This document shows, in pieces, positions 16,389-25,641 of a stretch of DNA of 38,177 nt. The notes below the pieces were generated by a model. The model made no database searches. It was not told where the DNA came from and saw only the letters and a program-made list of their open reading frames with translations. Made by a program: the position numbers and the translations under genes. The DNA is from a virus. The DNA is taken from IMG/VR virus record IMGVR_UViG_3300017917_001716, positions 1-38,177 of that record, one strand, 5' to 3'. Every line of letters starts with the position of its first letter. The stretch's first letter is position 1.

Positions 16389-16476
16389 GCGAGTGAGACT
16401 TGGTAGTCAGAGGAGTCTTATAAACTCTTTCCGCCAGATTAGCGGCTTTGACCTGGTTCGAATCCAGGCACTCGTA
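16389..16476 (+). tRNA. class II tRNA-like gene, anticodon read as TAT
   Basis: 88 bases. Acceptor GCGAGTG pairs with CACTCGT (first pair G-T), with discriminator A. The T arm CCTGG-TTCGAAT-CCAGG is perfect. The anticodon stem GGAGT/ACTCT encloses loop CTTATAA, giving TAT at 16419-16421. The variable region is 23 bases with a CCGC/GCGG stem, so it is class II (Leu, Ser or Tyr type). A TAT anticodon would read ATA (Ile), which does not fit class II; a single change of the last base would give Leu TAA. The D arm is very short (GAC-TTGGTA-GTC), so it may be degenerate. Confidence 0.6.
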
Positions 16477-16478
16477 TT

Positions 16479-16501
16479 GCTATTTGCTGTTTGCGAATAG
16501 C
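16479..16501 (+). other. hairpin between tRNA genes
   Basis: GCTATTTGC, loop TGTTT, GCGAATAGC: a 9-bp stem with one G-T pair, three bases after the first tRNA and five before the second. There is no T-run, so it is not a classical terminator; it could guide tRNA processing or stabilise the transcript. Confidence 0.5.
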
Positions 16502-16505
16502 GAAT

Positions 16506-16578
16506 GCTGGTTTAGCAATCTGGCGAATGCAATCGACTCATAATCGATGGGAGGCGAGTTCGATCCTCGCAACCAGCA
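16506..16578 (+). tRNA. tRNA with CAT anticodon (elongator Met or Ile2)
   Basis: 73 bases, all arms sound: acceptor GCTGGTT/AACCAGC with discriminator A, D stem GCA/TGC, anticodon stem ATCGA/TCGAT with loop CTCATAA (anticodon at 16540-16542), T arm GCGAG-TTCGATC-CTCGC. The closed G1-C72 pair excludes an initiator tRNA. Met and lysidine-modified Ile2 cannot be told apart with certainty from sequence; an Ile2 reading ATA would suit an AT-rich phage. Confidence 0.9.
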
Positions 16579-16579
16579 C

Positions 16580-16608
16580 TTGACCACTACAACTCTTTGA
16601 GTTATAAT
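16580..16608 (+). promoter_or_regulatory. sigma70 promoter for the third tRNA
   Basis: TTGACC, 17 bases, TATAAT, fitted exactly between the second and third tRNA genes. Confidence 0.85.
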
Positions 16609-16622
16609 GGTCCTATACACAA

Positions 16623-16695
16623 GGGCGTGTAGTCCAGCGGAAGAGACAGGGACCTTAAAAGTCCTCCAGCGGTGGTTCGAATCCACTCACGCCTA
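16623..16695 (+). tRNA. class I tRNA with TAA anticodon (nominally Leu)
   Basis: 73 bases. Acceptor GGGCGTG/CACGCCT (first pair G-T), discriminator A, D stem GTC/GAC, anticodon stem GGGAC/GTCCT with loop CTTAAAA, giving TAA at 16656-16658, variable loop of 5 bases, T arm GGTGG-TTCGAAT-CCACT. TAA should read leucine UUA, yet bacterial leucine tRNAs have a long variable arm and this one does not. The fold itself is well supported; the amino acid it carries is uncertain. Confidence 0.85.
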
Positions 16696-16699
16696 TTAA

Positions 16700-16707
16700 A
16701 AATAAAT
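16700..16707 (+). promoter_or_regulatory. late promoter box (AATAAATA)
   Basis: AATAAATA, five bases after the last tRNA and about 20 bases before the start of the 100-residue gene, the usual distance for late boxes here. Confidence 0.55.
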
Positions 16708-16727
16708 ATAAGATATGGGAAAACCCT

Positions 16728-17030
16728 ATGTCTTATCGTATCGATCACGCATACTGCTGGTACAATAATGGCAGTATGATCGTGAAGATGTACTTTATCA
16801 ATCACGTTCCTTTCACGTTTGACGAACTTCCAGACGGACACTTATACGATCAAGATCTTTGTAGAGAGGCGGATAAGAATCGTACATTTGAACCAGAAGA
16901 CTTATACAGAAACTCTTTCTATCTGATAGATGAAGAAGCACATCCTTGCTTCTTTCCAGTTGAGTTAGAGAATCCAGAAGATATGCCAGACGATGTGATT
17001 GAGTATGATGAGGAAGATTTAATGGGTTGA
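16728..17030 (+). CDS. conserved cyanophage protein, unknown function
   Basis: 100 residues, acidic and aromatic: SYRIDHAYCWYNNGSMIVKM at the N-terminus, many Asp/Glu in the C-terminal half (ENPEDMPDDVIEYDEEDLMG). No recognised domain or membrane segment. It starts 21 bases after a late-promoter box, and its own end overlaps the late box for the giant fibre gene. It may be an adaptor made with the structural genes, but that is inference from regulation alone. Confidence 0.7.
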   Translation: MSYRIDHAYCWYNNGSMIVKMYFINHVPFTFDELPDGHLYDQDLCREADKNRTFEPEDLYRNSFYLIDEEAHPCFFPVELENPEDMPDDVIEYDEEDLMG

Positions 17031-17036
17031 TAAATA
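17029..17036 (+). promoter_or_regulatory. late promoter box (GATAAATA) for giant fibre gene
   Basis: GATAAATA overlapping the stop codon of the preceding gene and 32 bases before the giant fibre ATG. Confidence 0.7.
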
Positions 17037-17068
17037 AAACATAGAAATATCTTGGCGAATATAATCCG

Positions 17069-20000
17069 ATGCCTCTTAATAAGCTAGAGAATTTTATCAA
17101 GAATACAGAAGGACGTATTCTTTATGTTAACCCCAATGATCTTGATGCTACTGACGGTATTGAGAATCAGGGAAACTCATTAACAAAACCATTCAGGTCT
17201 TTACAAAGAGCACTTCTTGAGTCTGCTAGATTTTCATATTTAAGAGGAAGTGATAATGATATTACAGAAAAAACAACCATTCTTTTATTTCCTGGCGAGC
17301 ACTTAATCGACAATAGACCAGGATATTCAATTAGAGATGAGAGTGGTAGTGCAATTGCATATACTCCTGCAGGGTCCCCAGTATCCGCACAGAGCTCACT
17401 TACTTTAACTCTAGATTCTAATTTTGATCTTACGCAGAATGATAACATTCTTCATAGATTTAATAGTAGAAATGGTGGTGTCATAGTCCCAAGAGGAACT
17501 TCGATTGTTGGTTTAGATCTTAGAAAAACTAAAATTAGACCAAAGTATGTTCCCAATCCAACAGATCCAAATGCACCAAACAGTGCTATTTTTAGAATTA
17601 CTGGTGCGTGTTATTTCTGGCAGTTTAGTATTTTTGATGGAAGTGAATCCAATCTAGTTTATACAGACCCTGTTGATTTTTCAATATCAAATCAATCCAA
17701 ACCAACATTTTCTCACCATAAACTAACAGTTTTTGAATATGCCGATGGTGTGAATGTCCCCACTGGATATTCATTAACTGATCTTGACATGTATTATGCC
17801 AAGCTTTCAAATGCGTTTAATGTGGCATCTGGAAGAAACATTGATCAAAAATATCCTTCCGAACCATTAGGTTTTGCTAAGCAAAGACCTGAATGGGAAA
17901 TCGTTGGTGCATTTGCATCCGACCCAATCAACATTGCTAGTATTATTTCTGGAGATGGTGCTACTCCAGGATCTGTGGTAACAGTTCAGACAACAGTTCC
18001 ACACTTACTAAATTCAGAAACCCCAATCAAAATTCGTGCCGTTAATGTTGATGACTATAATATTTCAACTAAAGTACAGAATGTTATAAACGATACAACA
18101 TTTACATATTTACTACCATTTGTCAGAGATAATCTCCCCGCAGGTCCTGCAGCGGGACTAAGCGGTTCTTCTGCAACCGTAACTATTGAAACGGACACTG
18201 TTTCTGGTGCATCTCCTTATGTGTTCAATATTTCTTTGCGTTCTGTATGGGGAATGCAAGGTATGCACGCAGACGGAAGCAAAGCATCTGGTTTCCGTTC
18301 AATGGTTGTCGCACAGTTTACTGCTGTTTCGATTCAAAAAGATGACCGTGCATTTGTAAAGTATAATCCATTAAGTAGATCTTACGATGGTATTAACATT
18401 ATTAAGGTTACTGGTGCAGCTCTTGCTTCTGGGTCTTCCTCAACAAGTTTAAACCAAGTTTATCACTTAGATCCAAATGCAATATATCGAACTGGGTGGA
18501 AGTCAAGTCATATTAAAATAACAAATGACTCTTTCATTCAAATTGTATCGGTTTTTGCGATTGGTTTTAATAAACACTTTGATGTACAATCTGGTGGTGA
18601 TGCTTCAATTACAAACTCAAACTCAAACTTTGGTCAAATTTCTCTTTCTTCCGATGGATTTAAGAGAGAAACTTTTGACAAAGATAATAAAGCGTATATT
18701 ACCTCAATTATTACACCCAGATCTATTGTTACTGCTGAAGATAATATTGAGTGGGTGCAAATTGATGTTGCAAAAACTGTATCATCTGCTAAAAATAATC
18801 ACTTGTATCTTGCTGGTTATTCAAGTCAAGACCAAGTTCCACCATCAGTTTCTCAAGGATATAGAATTGGGGCTAAACTTGGAGATAAACTATTTGTAAC
18901 GAGTTATAGTGCAGATATTTACATGCTTGATAATGTGGTTAGTACCACTACTCTACAAGCATCTGGTACATCTTCTTCAGAGAAAAAGTTTGTAGTCACA
19001 ACAGCACCATTAAGTGGTAATAGTTCAATCTTCACGTTGGCATCAAATCATAATATCATGAATGGTGAAACGATTAGATTGATCAGTGATACTGGAGATC
19101 TTTCAGAAAATGTTGAGTCTAATAAAGTTTACTACGCAATTACATCAGAAAAAAACAGTTCAAGATCAGATAGTATCTCACTCGGTGCAAATCAAATACA
19201 ACTCGCATCATCGAGAACAAATGCAGATGCTTCAACTCCAGTTTTTATTAGAGCATATGGCGGAACTCAATTAAGTATCGTAAGCCGTGTTTCGGATAAA
19301 GAATGTGGTGATCTTGGGCATCCAGTTCAGTGGGATCCAAATAATAATGGTTGGTTTATTCATGTAAAATCAGGGAATGATATTTACACGAACATATCTT
19401 CACTCGAAGTAGATGGTTCTGGAAAAACTGATATTTCATATGTTAAAAGAGTAGAAGATAACAGAAGTTTAGATGAAAGACTTTATAAAGTTAGAATTGT
19501 AGTTCCTAAAGAGTTAGATAATGGGAGAGATCCAGTAGAAGGATTTATTATTCAAGAGTCTAGTTCTACAAATGTGAGAAGTAACTCAGACTTTGGTTTG
19601 AATACAATTGGTACAAATGATTACTTATACAATAGAAATACAAGATTTATTTCAACTTGTACATATGATTCTGTAAATGCAGTTGTTACGATTACCGCAG
19701 AAAAACCTCATAATCTGCAAGTAAATGACAGGATTATATTAAAAAATATTGTTAGCACCACAAACACAAATGCTGTTAATAATATTGGATTCAACGGTGA
19801 CTTTAGAGTTTCCGAAATTGTAAATGAAAAAGTTTTTAAATATACAACAACAGATAGTTTTGGTATAGTACATTCACCAGGTACTTTTACTGGCAATGCA
19901 AATGTAAGGACGACTGCTTTACCTAGATTTGAGAGAAATGACATTCAATCTAATCTTTATATTTACCGAACTGAAGTCATTTCACCATATATCTTTGGCA

Positions 20001-22732
20001 TTCAGGACGGAATATATCATGCATATGTTTTAAATGCATCAAATAGTGTTCAAGGAGAATTTTCAGATCTAAAATATAATCAAAATGTTGTCGATCTCTA
20101 TCCACAGTTAGATAAAGACAATCCAAATGCCAATCCTCCTGCCGCTAAAACGTATGCTAAACAATCTCCTTTGGGGGACGTCAACACAAATGATTTAAAA
20201 AATAGCTTAACTAGAGAAACAGTTGATAAGATTTATACTGCTTTTGGATGTGCAAATAAAATTATTTCCGTAACTTATACACCAACAGAAGCAACTTTAA
20301 CTTTTGATAGAGAACACGGTTTATCTGGTATTGCTACTTATACAAGCTTAGACGGCGGATCTGGTCATACGAATGGAACATATTATAACGTAAAACTTTA
20401 TAATACAAATGGAGCACCAAATGATGCTAACTGGGATGGTGCAACTGCTACAGTTAGAGTTTCTGGCGGCTCTGTTGTTTCTGCAGACATAACATCTGGT
20501 GGATCCGCATATGCGGAAGGTAAAACTACAGGAAATCGTCTATATTTTGATAGTAATAGAATTGGTGGTACTCCAAGTGCAAACATAGTCATTTCAACAT
20601 CTGGAATTTCAACGGCAACCGAGAATACTTTACAGATTACTGGTATCGGAACCGCTTCTGGTGGATACTATAGAATTACAAATACATCAATAAAAAATCG
20701 AGTTTCTATTGCCAGAACTGTAGCAGATCCTTTACCAATACCAGGTCAATATGCAATTAATCTTGAACCATCTATAACCTGTGAACTTACTAGTTACAAT
20801 AGTACTACTGGTATAGCAGTAATAACAAGTTATAGACCACATGGATTACTTGCAGGAAACTCCTTTAGATTATTAGATGGTAATCACAACAATAAAGGTG
20901 ACTATGTTGTTCTTTCTGTCAACAACTTAACTACATTTACATCAAAAACAAATGCAAATATATCTGGGTCTAGGTACATATTAAAACATGGATTGTCAGC
21001 AAATGAAGCGACATCTGATGATAGTGGTGAGAATCTGGGAATCAGAGGAACAATGTTCTATGATAACGAGACCATAGAACTAATAGAAAATATCACAACA
21101 GAATCTTCTTTTGCCGTTCGTTTAAGAAGCTCTGGCATTGGAACTTTTTCTAGATTCCCACTAGGTTCTTACATCCAGATAGATAATGAAATCATGAGGA
21201 TTGCATCCAACTCATTTACTGGAGTGAGTAACAATAAGATAACCGTCATCAGAGGTTCTATGGGAACCTTGAGAGAAAATCACTCTTTAGGTGCAATCAT
21301 TAAGAAAATAAAGTTATTGCCAGTTGAATTCCGTAGACCTTCAATATTAAGAGCTTCTGGACATACATTTGAATATCTTGGTTATGGTCCTGGTAACTAT
21401 TCAACAGGTTTACCACAAGTACAGTTAAAAACCTTAACCGAAAGAGAAGACTTCTTGGCTCAATCACAAGAAACTTCTTGTGGAAATGTTATTTACACTG
21501 GTATGAACAGTAATGGTGATGTTTTTTCTGGAAACACAAAGACGTCAGCATCCAGTGGAAAAGTAATTTCTTATGACATTCCAACACCAACTGTTACTGG
21601 AGAAAATCCAAATCGCCTAAGCGTTGTATTTGATGAAGTAACTGTTAAAGAGAGACTTCTTGTTGAAGGTGGAAACTCTGGAACTATTTTATCTCAGTTT
21701 GATGGACCTGTAACATTTAATAAAGAACTCCGTTTCAATGGAGCTATATCGATTAGATCAGATATTAGAACTTCTGGAACAATCAGAAGCACAAATACAA
21801 CAGAATCTACGAGTTGCACAACTGGTGCTCTGGCAGTTGCTGGTGGTGTTGGTATTTCTAAAAACCTGAACGTTTGTGGAAATGTAGGAATTTCTGGTGG
21901 TGCTGGTGCCACCCAATCAACTAGCACTACAACTGGTGCTTTAGTTGTTTCTGGTGGTGTTGGTATTGTTAAGAGATTAAATGTTGGAGAAGCTACTAAC
22001 CTAGGTTCAACCTTAGACGTTACTGGCGCTACATCATTCTTGGATAATGTATCATTGAGAACTAATAAGTATTTAAATGTTGGTAATTCTAATGAACTTA
22101 AGGTTTATTATAATGGATCTAGTTCTTTCATTAATCACAATGGAACTGGAGGTGGAGATAATAGACTCAAACTTCAGGCAAACTGGATACAACTAACAAA
22201 CCAGGCAGATACAGAAACATTAGCACATTTTGTTGCTGACGGAAGATGCCAGTTATTCTATGATAATAACTCAAGACTCGAAACTACTTCTTCTGGAGTA
22301 AGTATTGCTGGAGCAATGGCTGCATCTGGAGCAATCACTGGAACAAGTCTTGCGGTGAGTGGAACAATCACTGGATCAAGTCTCAGTGTTAGTGGGAGTG
22401 TAAGTGCTGGTGGAGATATTACTGCATTCGCTTCAGATATGAGATTGAAAGAAAATATTAAACCGATTGATAATGCTTTGGACAAAGTTTTATCACTTAG
22501 AGGATTTACTTATAACTTCAATGATGTTGGACAATCTCTTGGATATGATCCCTCTATTTCTCACGCTGGTGTTTCTGCACAAGAAGTTCAACAAGTTCTT
22601 CCAGAAGCTGTTGTTCCAGCTCCAATTGACTCAAACTATTTGAGTGTTAAATATGATAAGTTAGTTCCATTGTTGATCGAAGCAATCAAGGAACTTAAGC
22701 AAGAAATCGAAGATCTTAAAAACAGTAAGTGA
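17069..22732 (+). CDS. giant tail fibre/structural protein with S74 chaperone domain
   Basis: 1887 residues, the largest gene in the window. The N-terminus (PLNKLENFIKNTEGRILYVN, then SLTKPFRSLQRALLESARFS) is a type I know from large cyanophage structural proteins. The bulk is Ser/Thr/Asn-rich beta structure, with two TTGALxVxGGVGI repeats near 1585-1640. The last ~110 residues are an intramolecular chaperone/autoprotease of the peptidase S74 type: ASDMRLKENI provides the Ser and, five residues on, the Lys of the dyad, followed by a C-terminal coiled coil (LIEAIKELKQEIEDLKNSK). The domain helps fibre trimers fold and then cuts itself off. Late-expressed; the next gene overlaps the stop. Confidence 0.85.
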   Translation: MPLNKLENFIKNTEGRILYVNPNDLDATDGIENQGNSLTKPFRSLQRALLESARFSYLRGSDNDITEKTTILLFPGEHLIDNRPGYSIRDESGSAIAYTPAGSPVSAQSSLTLTLDSNFDLTQNDNILHRFNSRNGGVIVPRGTSIVGLDLRKTKIRPKYVPNPTDPNAPNSAIFRITGACYFWQFSIFDGSESNLVYTDPVDFSISNQSKPTFSHHKLTVFEYADGVNVPTGYSLTDLDMYYAKLSNAFNVASGRNIDQKYPSEPLGFAKQRPEWEIVGAFASDPINIASIISGDGATPGSVVTVQTTVPHLLNSETPIKIRAVNVDDYNISTKVQNVINDTTFTYLLPFVRDNLPAGPAAGLSGSSATVTIETDTVSGASPYVFNISLRSVWGMQGMHADGSKASGFRSMVVAQFTAVSIQKDDRAFVKYNPLSRSYDGINIIKVTGAALASGSSSTSLNQVYHLDPNAIYRTGWKSSHIKITNDSFIQIVSVFAIGFNKHFDVQSGGDASITNSNSNFGQISLSSDGFKRETFDKDNKAYITSIITPRSIVTAEDNIEWVQIDVAKTVSSAKNNHLYLAGYSSQDQVPPSVSQGYRIGAKLGDKLFVTSYSADIYMLDNVVSTTTLQASGTSSSEKKFVVTTAPLSGNSSIFTLASNHNIMNGETIRLISDTGDLSENVESNKVYYAITSEKNSSRSDSISLGANQIQLASSRTNADASTPVFIRAYGGTQLSIVSRVSDKECGDLGHPVQWDPNNNGWFIHVKSGNDIYTNISSLEVDGSGKTDISYVKRVEDNRSLDERLYKVRIVVPKELDNGRDPVEGFIIQESSSTNVRSNSDFGLNTIGTNDYLYNRNTRFISTCTYDSVNAVVTITAEKPHNLQVNDRIILKNIVSTTNTNAVNNIGFNGDFRVSEIVNEKVFKYTTTDSFGIVHSPGTFTGNANVRTTALPRFERNDIQSNLYIYRTEVISPYIFGIQDGIYHAYVLNASNSVQGEFSDLKYNQNVVDLYPQLDKDNPNANPPAAKTYAKQSPLGDVNTNDLKNSLTRETVDKIYTAFGCANKIISVTYTPTEATLTFDREHGLSGIATYTSLDGGSGHTNGTYYNVKLYNTNGAPNDANWDGATATVRVSGGSVVSADITSGGSAYAEGKTTGNRLYFDSNRIGGTPSANIVISTSGISTATENTLQITGIGTASGGYYRITNTSIKNRVSIARTVADPLPIPGQYAINLEPSITCELTSYNSTTGIAVITSYRPHGLLAGNSFRLLDGNHNNKGDYVVLSVNNLTTFTSKTNANISGSRYILKHGLSANEATSDDSGENLGIRGTMFYDNETIELIENITTESSFAVRLRSSGIGTFSRFPLGSYIQIDNEIMRIASNSFTGVSNNKITVIRGSMGTLRENHSLGAIIKKIKLLPVEFRRPSILRASGHTFEYLGYGPGNYSTGLPQVQLKTLTEREDFLAQSQETSCGNVIYTGMNSNGDVFSGNTKTSASSGKVISYDIPTPTVTGENPNRLSVVFDEVTVKERLLVEGGNSGTILSQFDGPVTFNKELRFNGAISIRSDIRTSGTIRSTNTTESTSCTTGALAVAGGVGISKNLNVCGNVGISGGAGATQSTSTTTGALVVSGGVGIVKRLNVGEATNLGSTLDVTGATSFLDNVSLRTNKYLNVGNSNELKVYYNGSSSFINHNGTGGGDNRLKLQANWIQLTNQADTETLAHFVADGRCQLFYDNNSRLETTSSGVSIAGAMAASGAITGTSLAVSGTITGSSLSVSGSVSAGGDITAFASDMRLKENIKPIDNALDKVLSLRGFTYNFNDVGQSLGYDPSISHAGVSAQEVQQVLPEAVVPAPIDSNYLSVKYDKLVPLLIEAIKELKQEIEDLKNSK
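21813..21985 (+). repeat. two copies of a TTGALxVxGGVGIxKxLNV-coding repeat
   Basis: Two diverged copies about 111 bases apart, each beginning with ACAACTGGTGCT and containing the identical stretch CTGGTGGTGTTGGTATT; they encode structural repeats in the fibre shaft near the C-terminal chaperone domain. Confidence 0.7.
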
Positions 22733-25626
22733 TGGATATGGAAAAAAAGTATTACCAGATTGGAACTCAAACTCCAGAAGATTGGCCTATTGTTCATGAG
22801 TTATTGATGAAAGATGGTACGTTAGAAGATAACATTCCATCTAGATCGGTAGAGTGTGCTAATGAGATTTTACATAGTCCAACTAGAAGCACATACTTAA
22901 TGACCGATGATGAGGCAGAAACTTTAAGAAATAATTCTAGAATTTTGTGTGTAGATTTAGATTATACTTATCATCCAGAAGCAGCCCCAAAGGCCAAATA
23001 TGCAACTTTTAAATATGGAAGAAATGTAAAAAACTATCGAGCATTACAAGATTCTACCACAACCCCTGGCACACTTACACAAAAACCTCCAGTTGGTGAA
23101 TATGATGGAAGATCTTCCGATGAATTTTATAGAACTGGATATCAAATTCGTAGATGTGCTCAAAAAGATAATCCTTGGCCATCAACTCCTAGTTCTATTC
23201 TTTATCAAGATGTTGATTATCTCTATGATGGTAGAGATGTTGATTTAATAGTTGTGGATGATGGATTATTTATTGGACACCCAGAATTTGTGTGGGATGA
23301 ATATTCACCACCAAATTATATTAGAGGAAATGTCTTAAGTAGAAGTGGTTTATGCGGAGTTTTAGATCTAGCACTAGATGCCCCCTATTATCTAGATCCA
23401 GAATGGTTTGATGCTAATCCATCAGCACGTTTAACCAGAAGATGGGATGGAACTTTAGTTCCTGTTGAAAGTGTTGCTAGATCTTGGTGGGCTGGACCAA
23501 GTGGTAGATCAGCATCATTTCCAAACTTTGGTTCAATCATCGTTCCAGTTACATATACTCGTTCAGCTCATTGTGGTCCTAATAGAACTACTCCACCAAC
23601 TAATGAAGCAAAAGGTTCGCATGGAACGTCTTGCGCTGGATTGGCATATGGAAAAAACTTTGGATGGGCTTTCAATGCAAATAAATGGACATTAGCAATA
23701 AACGCAGGTTCAAATCGATCGGGATTTGTGCCTGACACCTCTTCAGACATTCAAAAAATATTTCATGCTTATAAACCACTGAATCCAAAATTTGGGACAA
23801 AGGATCCAACAGTGTCTTCAAATAGCTGGGTCTTAGGCGAAACTAATGTTCCAAATGATCCTGGTTATTATTCATATCAAAATGGAGATGTGGTTTCTAC
23901 TGGAACAAATTCTTTACAAACAGTTGCATTTTTAAAAAAAACTCAATCAGACATAAAATCTTTCTTTCATGAATCTTTTATAACCAGCGATAATCCTGGT
24001 CTTATTGCTGGAAGAGAACTTATTGATTCTGGAGTTATATTTTGTGTTGCTGCTAATAATAATGGTAGATACTTAGCAAGTCCAACGGATCCAAATTGGT
24101 ATAATTATTATACGACAAGGACTAGTTCAGATACAAAATATGTAAATAGACCTGGATCTCCACTTCAGTGGGGATATCGTAGTGGAGAAACGACATTAAA
24201 AACTTTTTCTATTGGTGCAATTGATGATGAATATACTGGAGATATTTACGTAGAAACAAGATTTCTTTCCACAACTGTACGTGAACTTTTGGAAACATCA
24301 CCCGAGTATAGATCTGCTGGAAGTGGTAAAGAAAGACTAGCCTCTTCAAGATATAATACCAAAGCAACCACAGCCGATTATTCGAATAAAGGGTCAGGAA
24401 TAGATTTTTATGCCCCAGCAGATGGAGTTCTTACATCTTCATCTGATATTAGTCTATCATCATCAAGTACTGAGATTTATAATAATCCTTATCAAATCTC
24501 AACGACAATGAGATATCATGATGAAAGATTTAGTGGAACAAGTGCTGCTTGTCCAGTTTTTGCTGGATTAGCAGCTTGTTTTATGCAAAACAATCGTGCA
24601 TTATCGCCAGCAGATTTAAAAACATATTTAAAAAATAACATTCAAAATCAAACAAACTTTTTTCTTGGACCAACACCAACCAGTGCAACTGATGACAGAT
24701 GGTGGAATGTTCCATATTCAACGATGGGAACACCAGTAAAACTAATATATCAATTTGCAGCAACAACTATAACTCCAAATCCAACATTTACACCGACTTA
24801 TGGAATTTCTAGTAGTGATAGAGTAAATGAAAGATTTACAATAACTCATAACACTAGTCTAAGAAATACTTTGGGAATCTATGGCATTCAGATGTTTAGT
24901 AGTACCATAAGTTCTGGAACTTCTATTACTCTAGAAATACGTAATGGGTACTATTTGGTTGGATCTGCAAATCGTGTAGACGCTGCTACTGGAAGTCCAG
25001 CTAGAGACTCGGACGGAACAACCTTTGGGAACCTCAATGAACTATTAATCCGAGTTGATCCCACAAATAATAAAAGAGTCCAGCTAAGTGATAGTGCTGG
25101 TAGAGATAGTTGGGATGATATGGAAATCACCGTATTAAATGGTACTTTCCAAAAAGTAGGAACTCAAGTTTATTATGTTTATAACAGTTCAACTGCACCA
25201 GTATCCTCACCAACAATTTCTACTCCACCATTTACAGGATCATCTGGTGCTCCTGGATCCATTACTGGTGCTAGTTTGTCTGTAAGTGGATCTATTACTG
25301 CTGGTGGAGATGTCTTTGGATTGTTATCTGATGATAGAGTCAAAACAAATCAAAATCAAATAGATAATGCTTTGGGCAAAGTTGAACAACTAAATGGATT
25401 TACCTATAACTTCAATGAAACTGGAGAAAAGTTAGGATTTGATCCAAATCAAAGATATTCTGGTGTTTCGGCACAAGATGTTCAAAATGTATTACCCGAA
25501 GCAGTTGCTCCAGCTCCTGCAGATAATAATTATCTAACGGTTAAATATGACAAACTTATACCATTACTGATTGAATCGATTAAAGACTTAAAAAATGATT
25601 TAGATGATCTAAAGGACTCTAAATAA
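22732..25626 (+). CDS. subtilisin-like protease fused to fibre modules and an S74 chaperone domain
   Basis: 964 residues from the ATG that overlaps the previous stop (TGATG). Residues about 165-630 form a subtilase (S8) with the full catalytic set: Asp near 176 (DLIVVDDGLFIGHPEF), His near 297 (GSHGTSCAG), oxyanion Asn near 443 (CVAANNNG), Ser near 604 (FSGTSAACPVFAG). A beta module follows (VDPTNNKRVQLSD, SWDDMEITV, about 800-835), then a C-terminal S74-type domain (SDDRVKTNQNQIDNALGKVE) with the Ser and Lys of the dyad five apart and a coiled-coil end. No signal peptide. It lies among fibre genes, so a virion-borne protease acting on host surface proteins or on phage fibres is likely. Confidence 0.88.
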   Translation: MDMEKKYYQIGTQTPEDWPIVHELLMKDGTLEDNIPSRSVECANEILHSPTRSTYLMTDDEAETLRNNSRILCVDLDYTYHPEAAPKAKYATFKYGRNVKNYRALQDSTTTPGTLTQKPPVGEYDGRSSDEFYRTGYQIRRCAQKDNPWPSTPSSILYQDVDYLYDGRDVDLIVVDDGLFIGHPEFVWDEYSPPNYIRGNVLSRSGLCGVLDLALDAPYYLDPEWFDANPSARLTRRWDGTLVPVESVARSWWAGPSGRSASFPNFGSIIVPVTYTRSAHCGPNRTTPPTNEAKGSHGTSCAGLAYGKNFGWAFNANKWTLAINAGSNRSGFVPDTSSDIQKIFHAYKPLNPKFGTKDPTVSSNSWVLGETNVPNDPGYYSYQNGDVVSTGTNSLQTVAFLKKTQSDIKSFFHESFITSDNPGLIAGRELIDSGVIFCVAANNNGRYLASPTDPNWYNYYTTRTSSDTKYVNRPGSPLQWGYRSGETTLKTFSIGAIDDEYTGDIYVETRFLSTTVRELLETSPEYRSAGSGKERLASSRYNTKATTADYSNKGSGIDFYAPADGVLTSSSDISLSSSSTEIYNNPYQISTTMRYHDERFSGTSAACPVFAGLAACFMQNNRALSPADLKTYLKNNIQNQTNFFLGPTPTSATDDRWWNVPYSTMGTPVKLIYQFAATTITPNPTFTPTYGISSSDRVNERFTITHNTSLRNTLGIYGIQMFSSTISSGTSITLEIRNGYYLVGSANRVDAATGSPARDSDGTTFGNLNELLIRVDPTNNKRVQLSDSAGRDSWDDMEITVLNGTFQKVGTQVYYVYNSSTAPVSSPTISTPPFTGSSGAPGSITGASLSVSGSITAGGDVFGLLSDDRVKTNQNQIDNALGKVEQLNGFTYNFNETGEKLGFDPNQRYSGVSAQDVQNVLPEAVAPAPADNNYLTVKYDKLIPLLIESIKDLKNDLDDLKDSK
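25619..25626 (+). promoter_or_regulatory. possible late promoter box (CTAAATAA)
   Basis: CTAAATAA overlapping the protease stop, ending only 15 bases before the next ATG, closer than other late boxes, so moderately likely at best. Confidence 0.35.
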
Positions 25627-25641
25627 AAATAAAGAAGAAGT

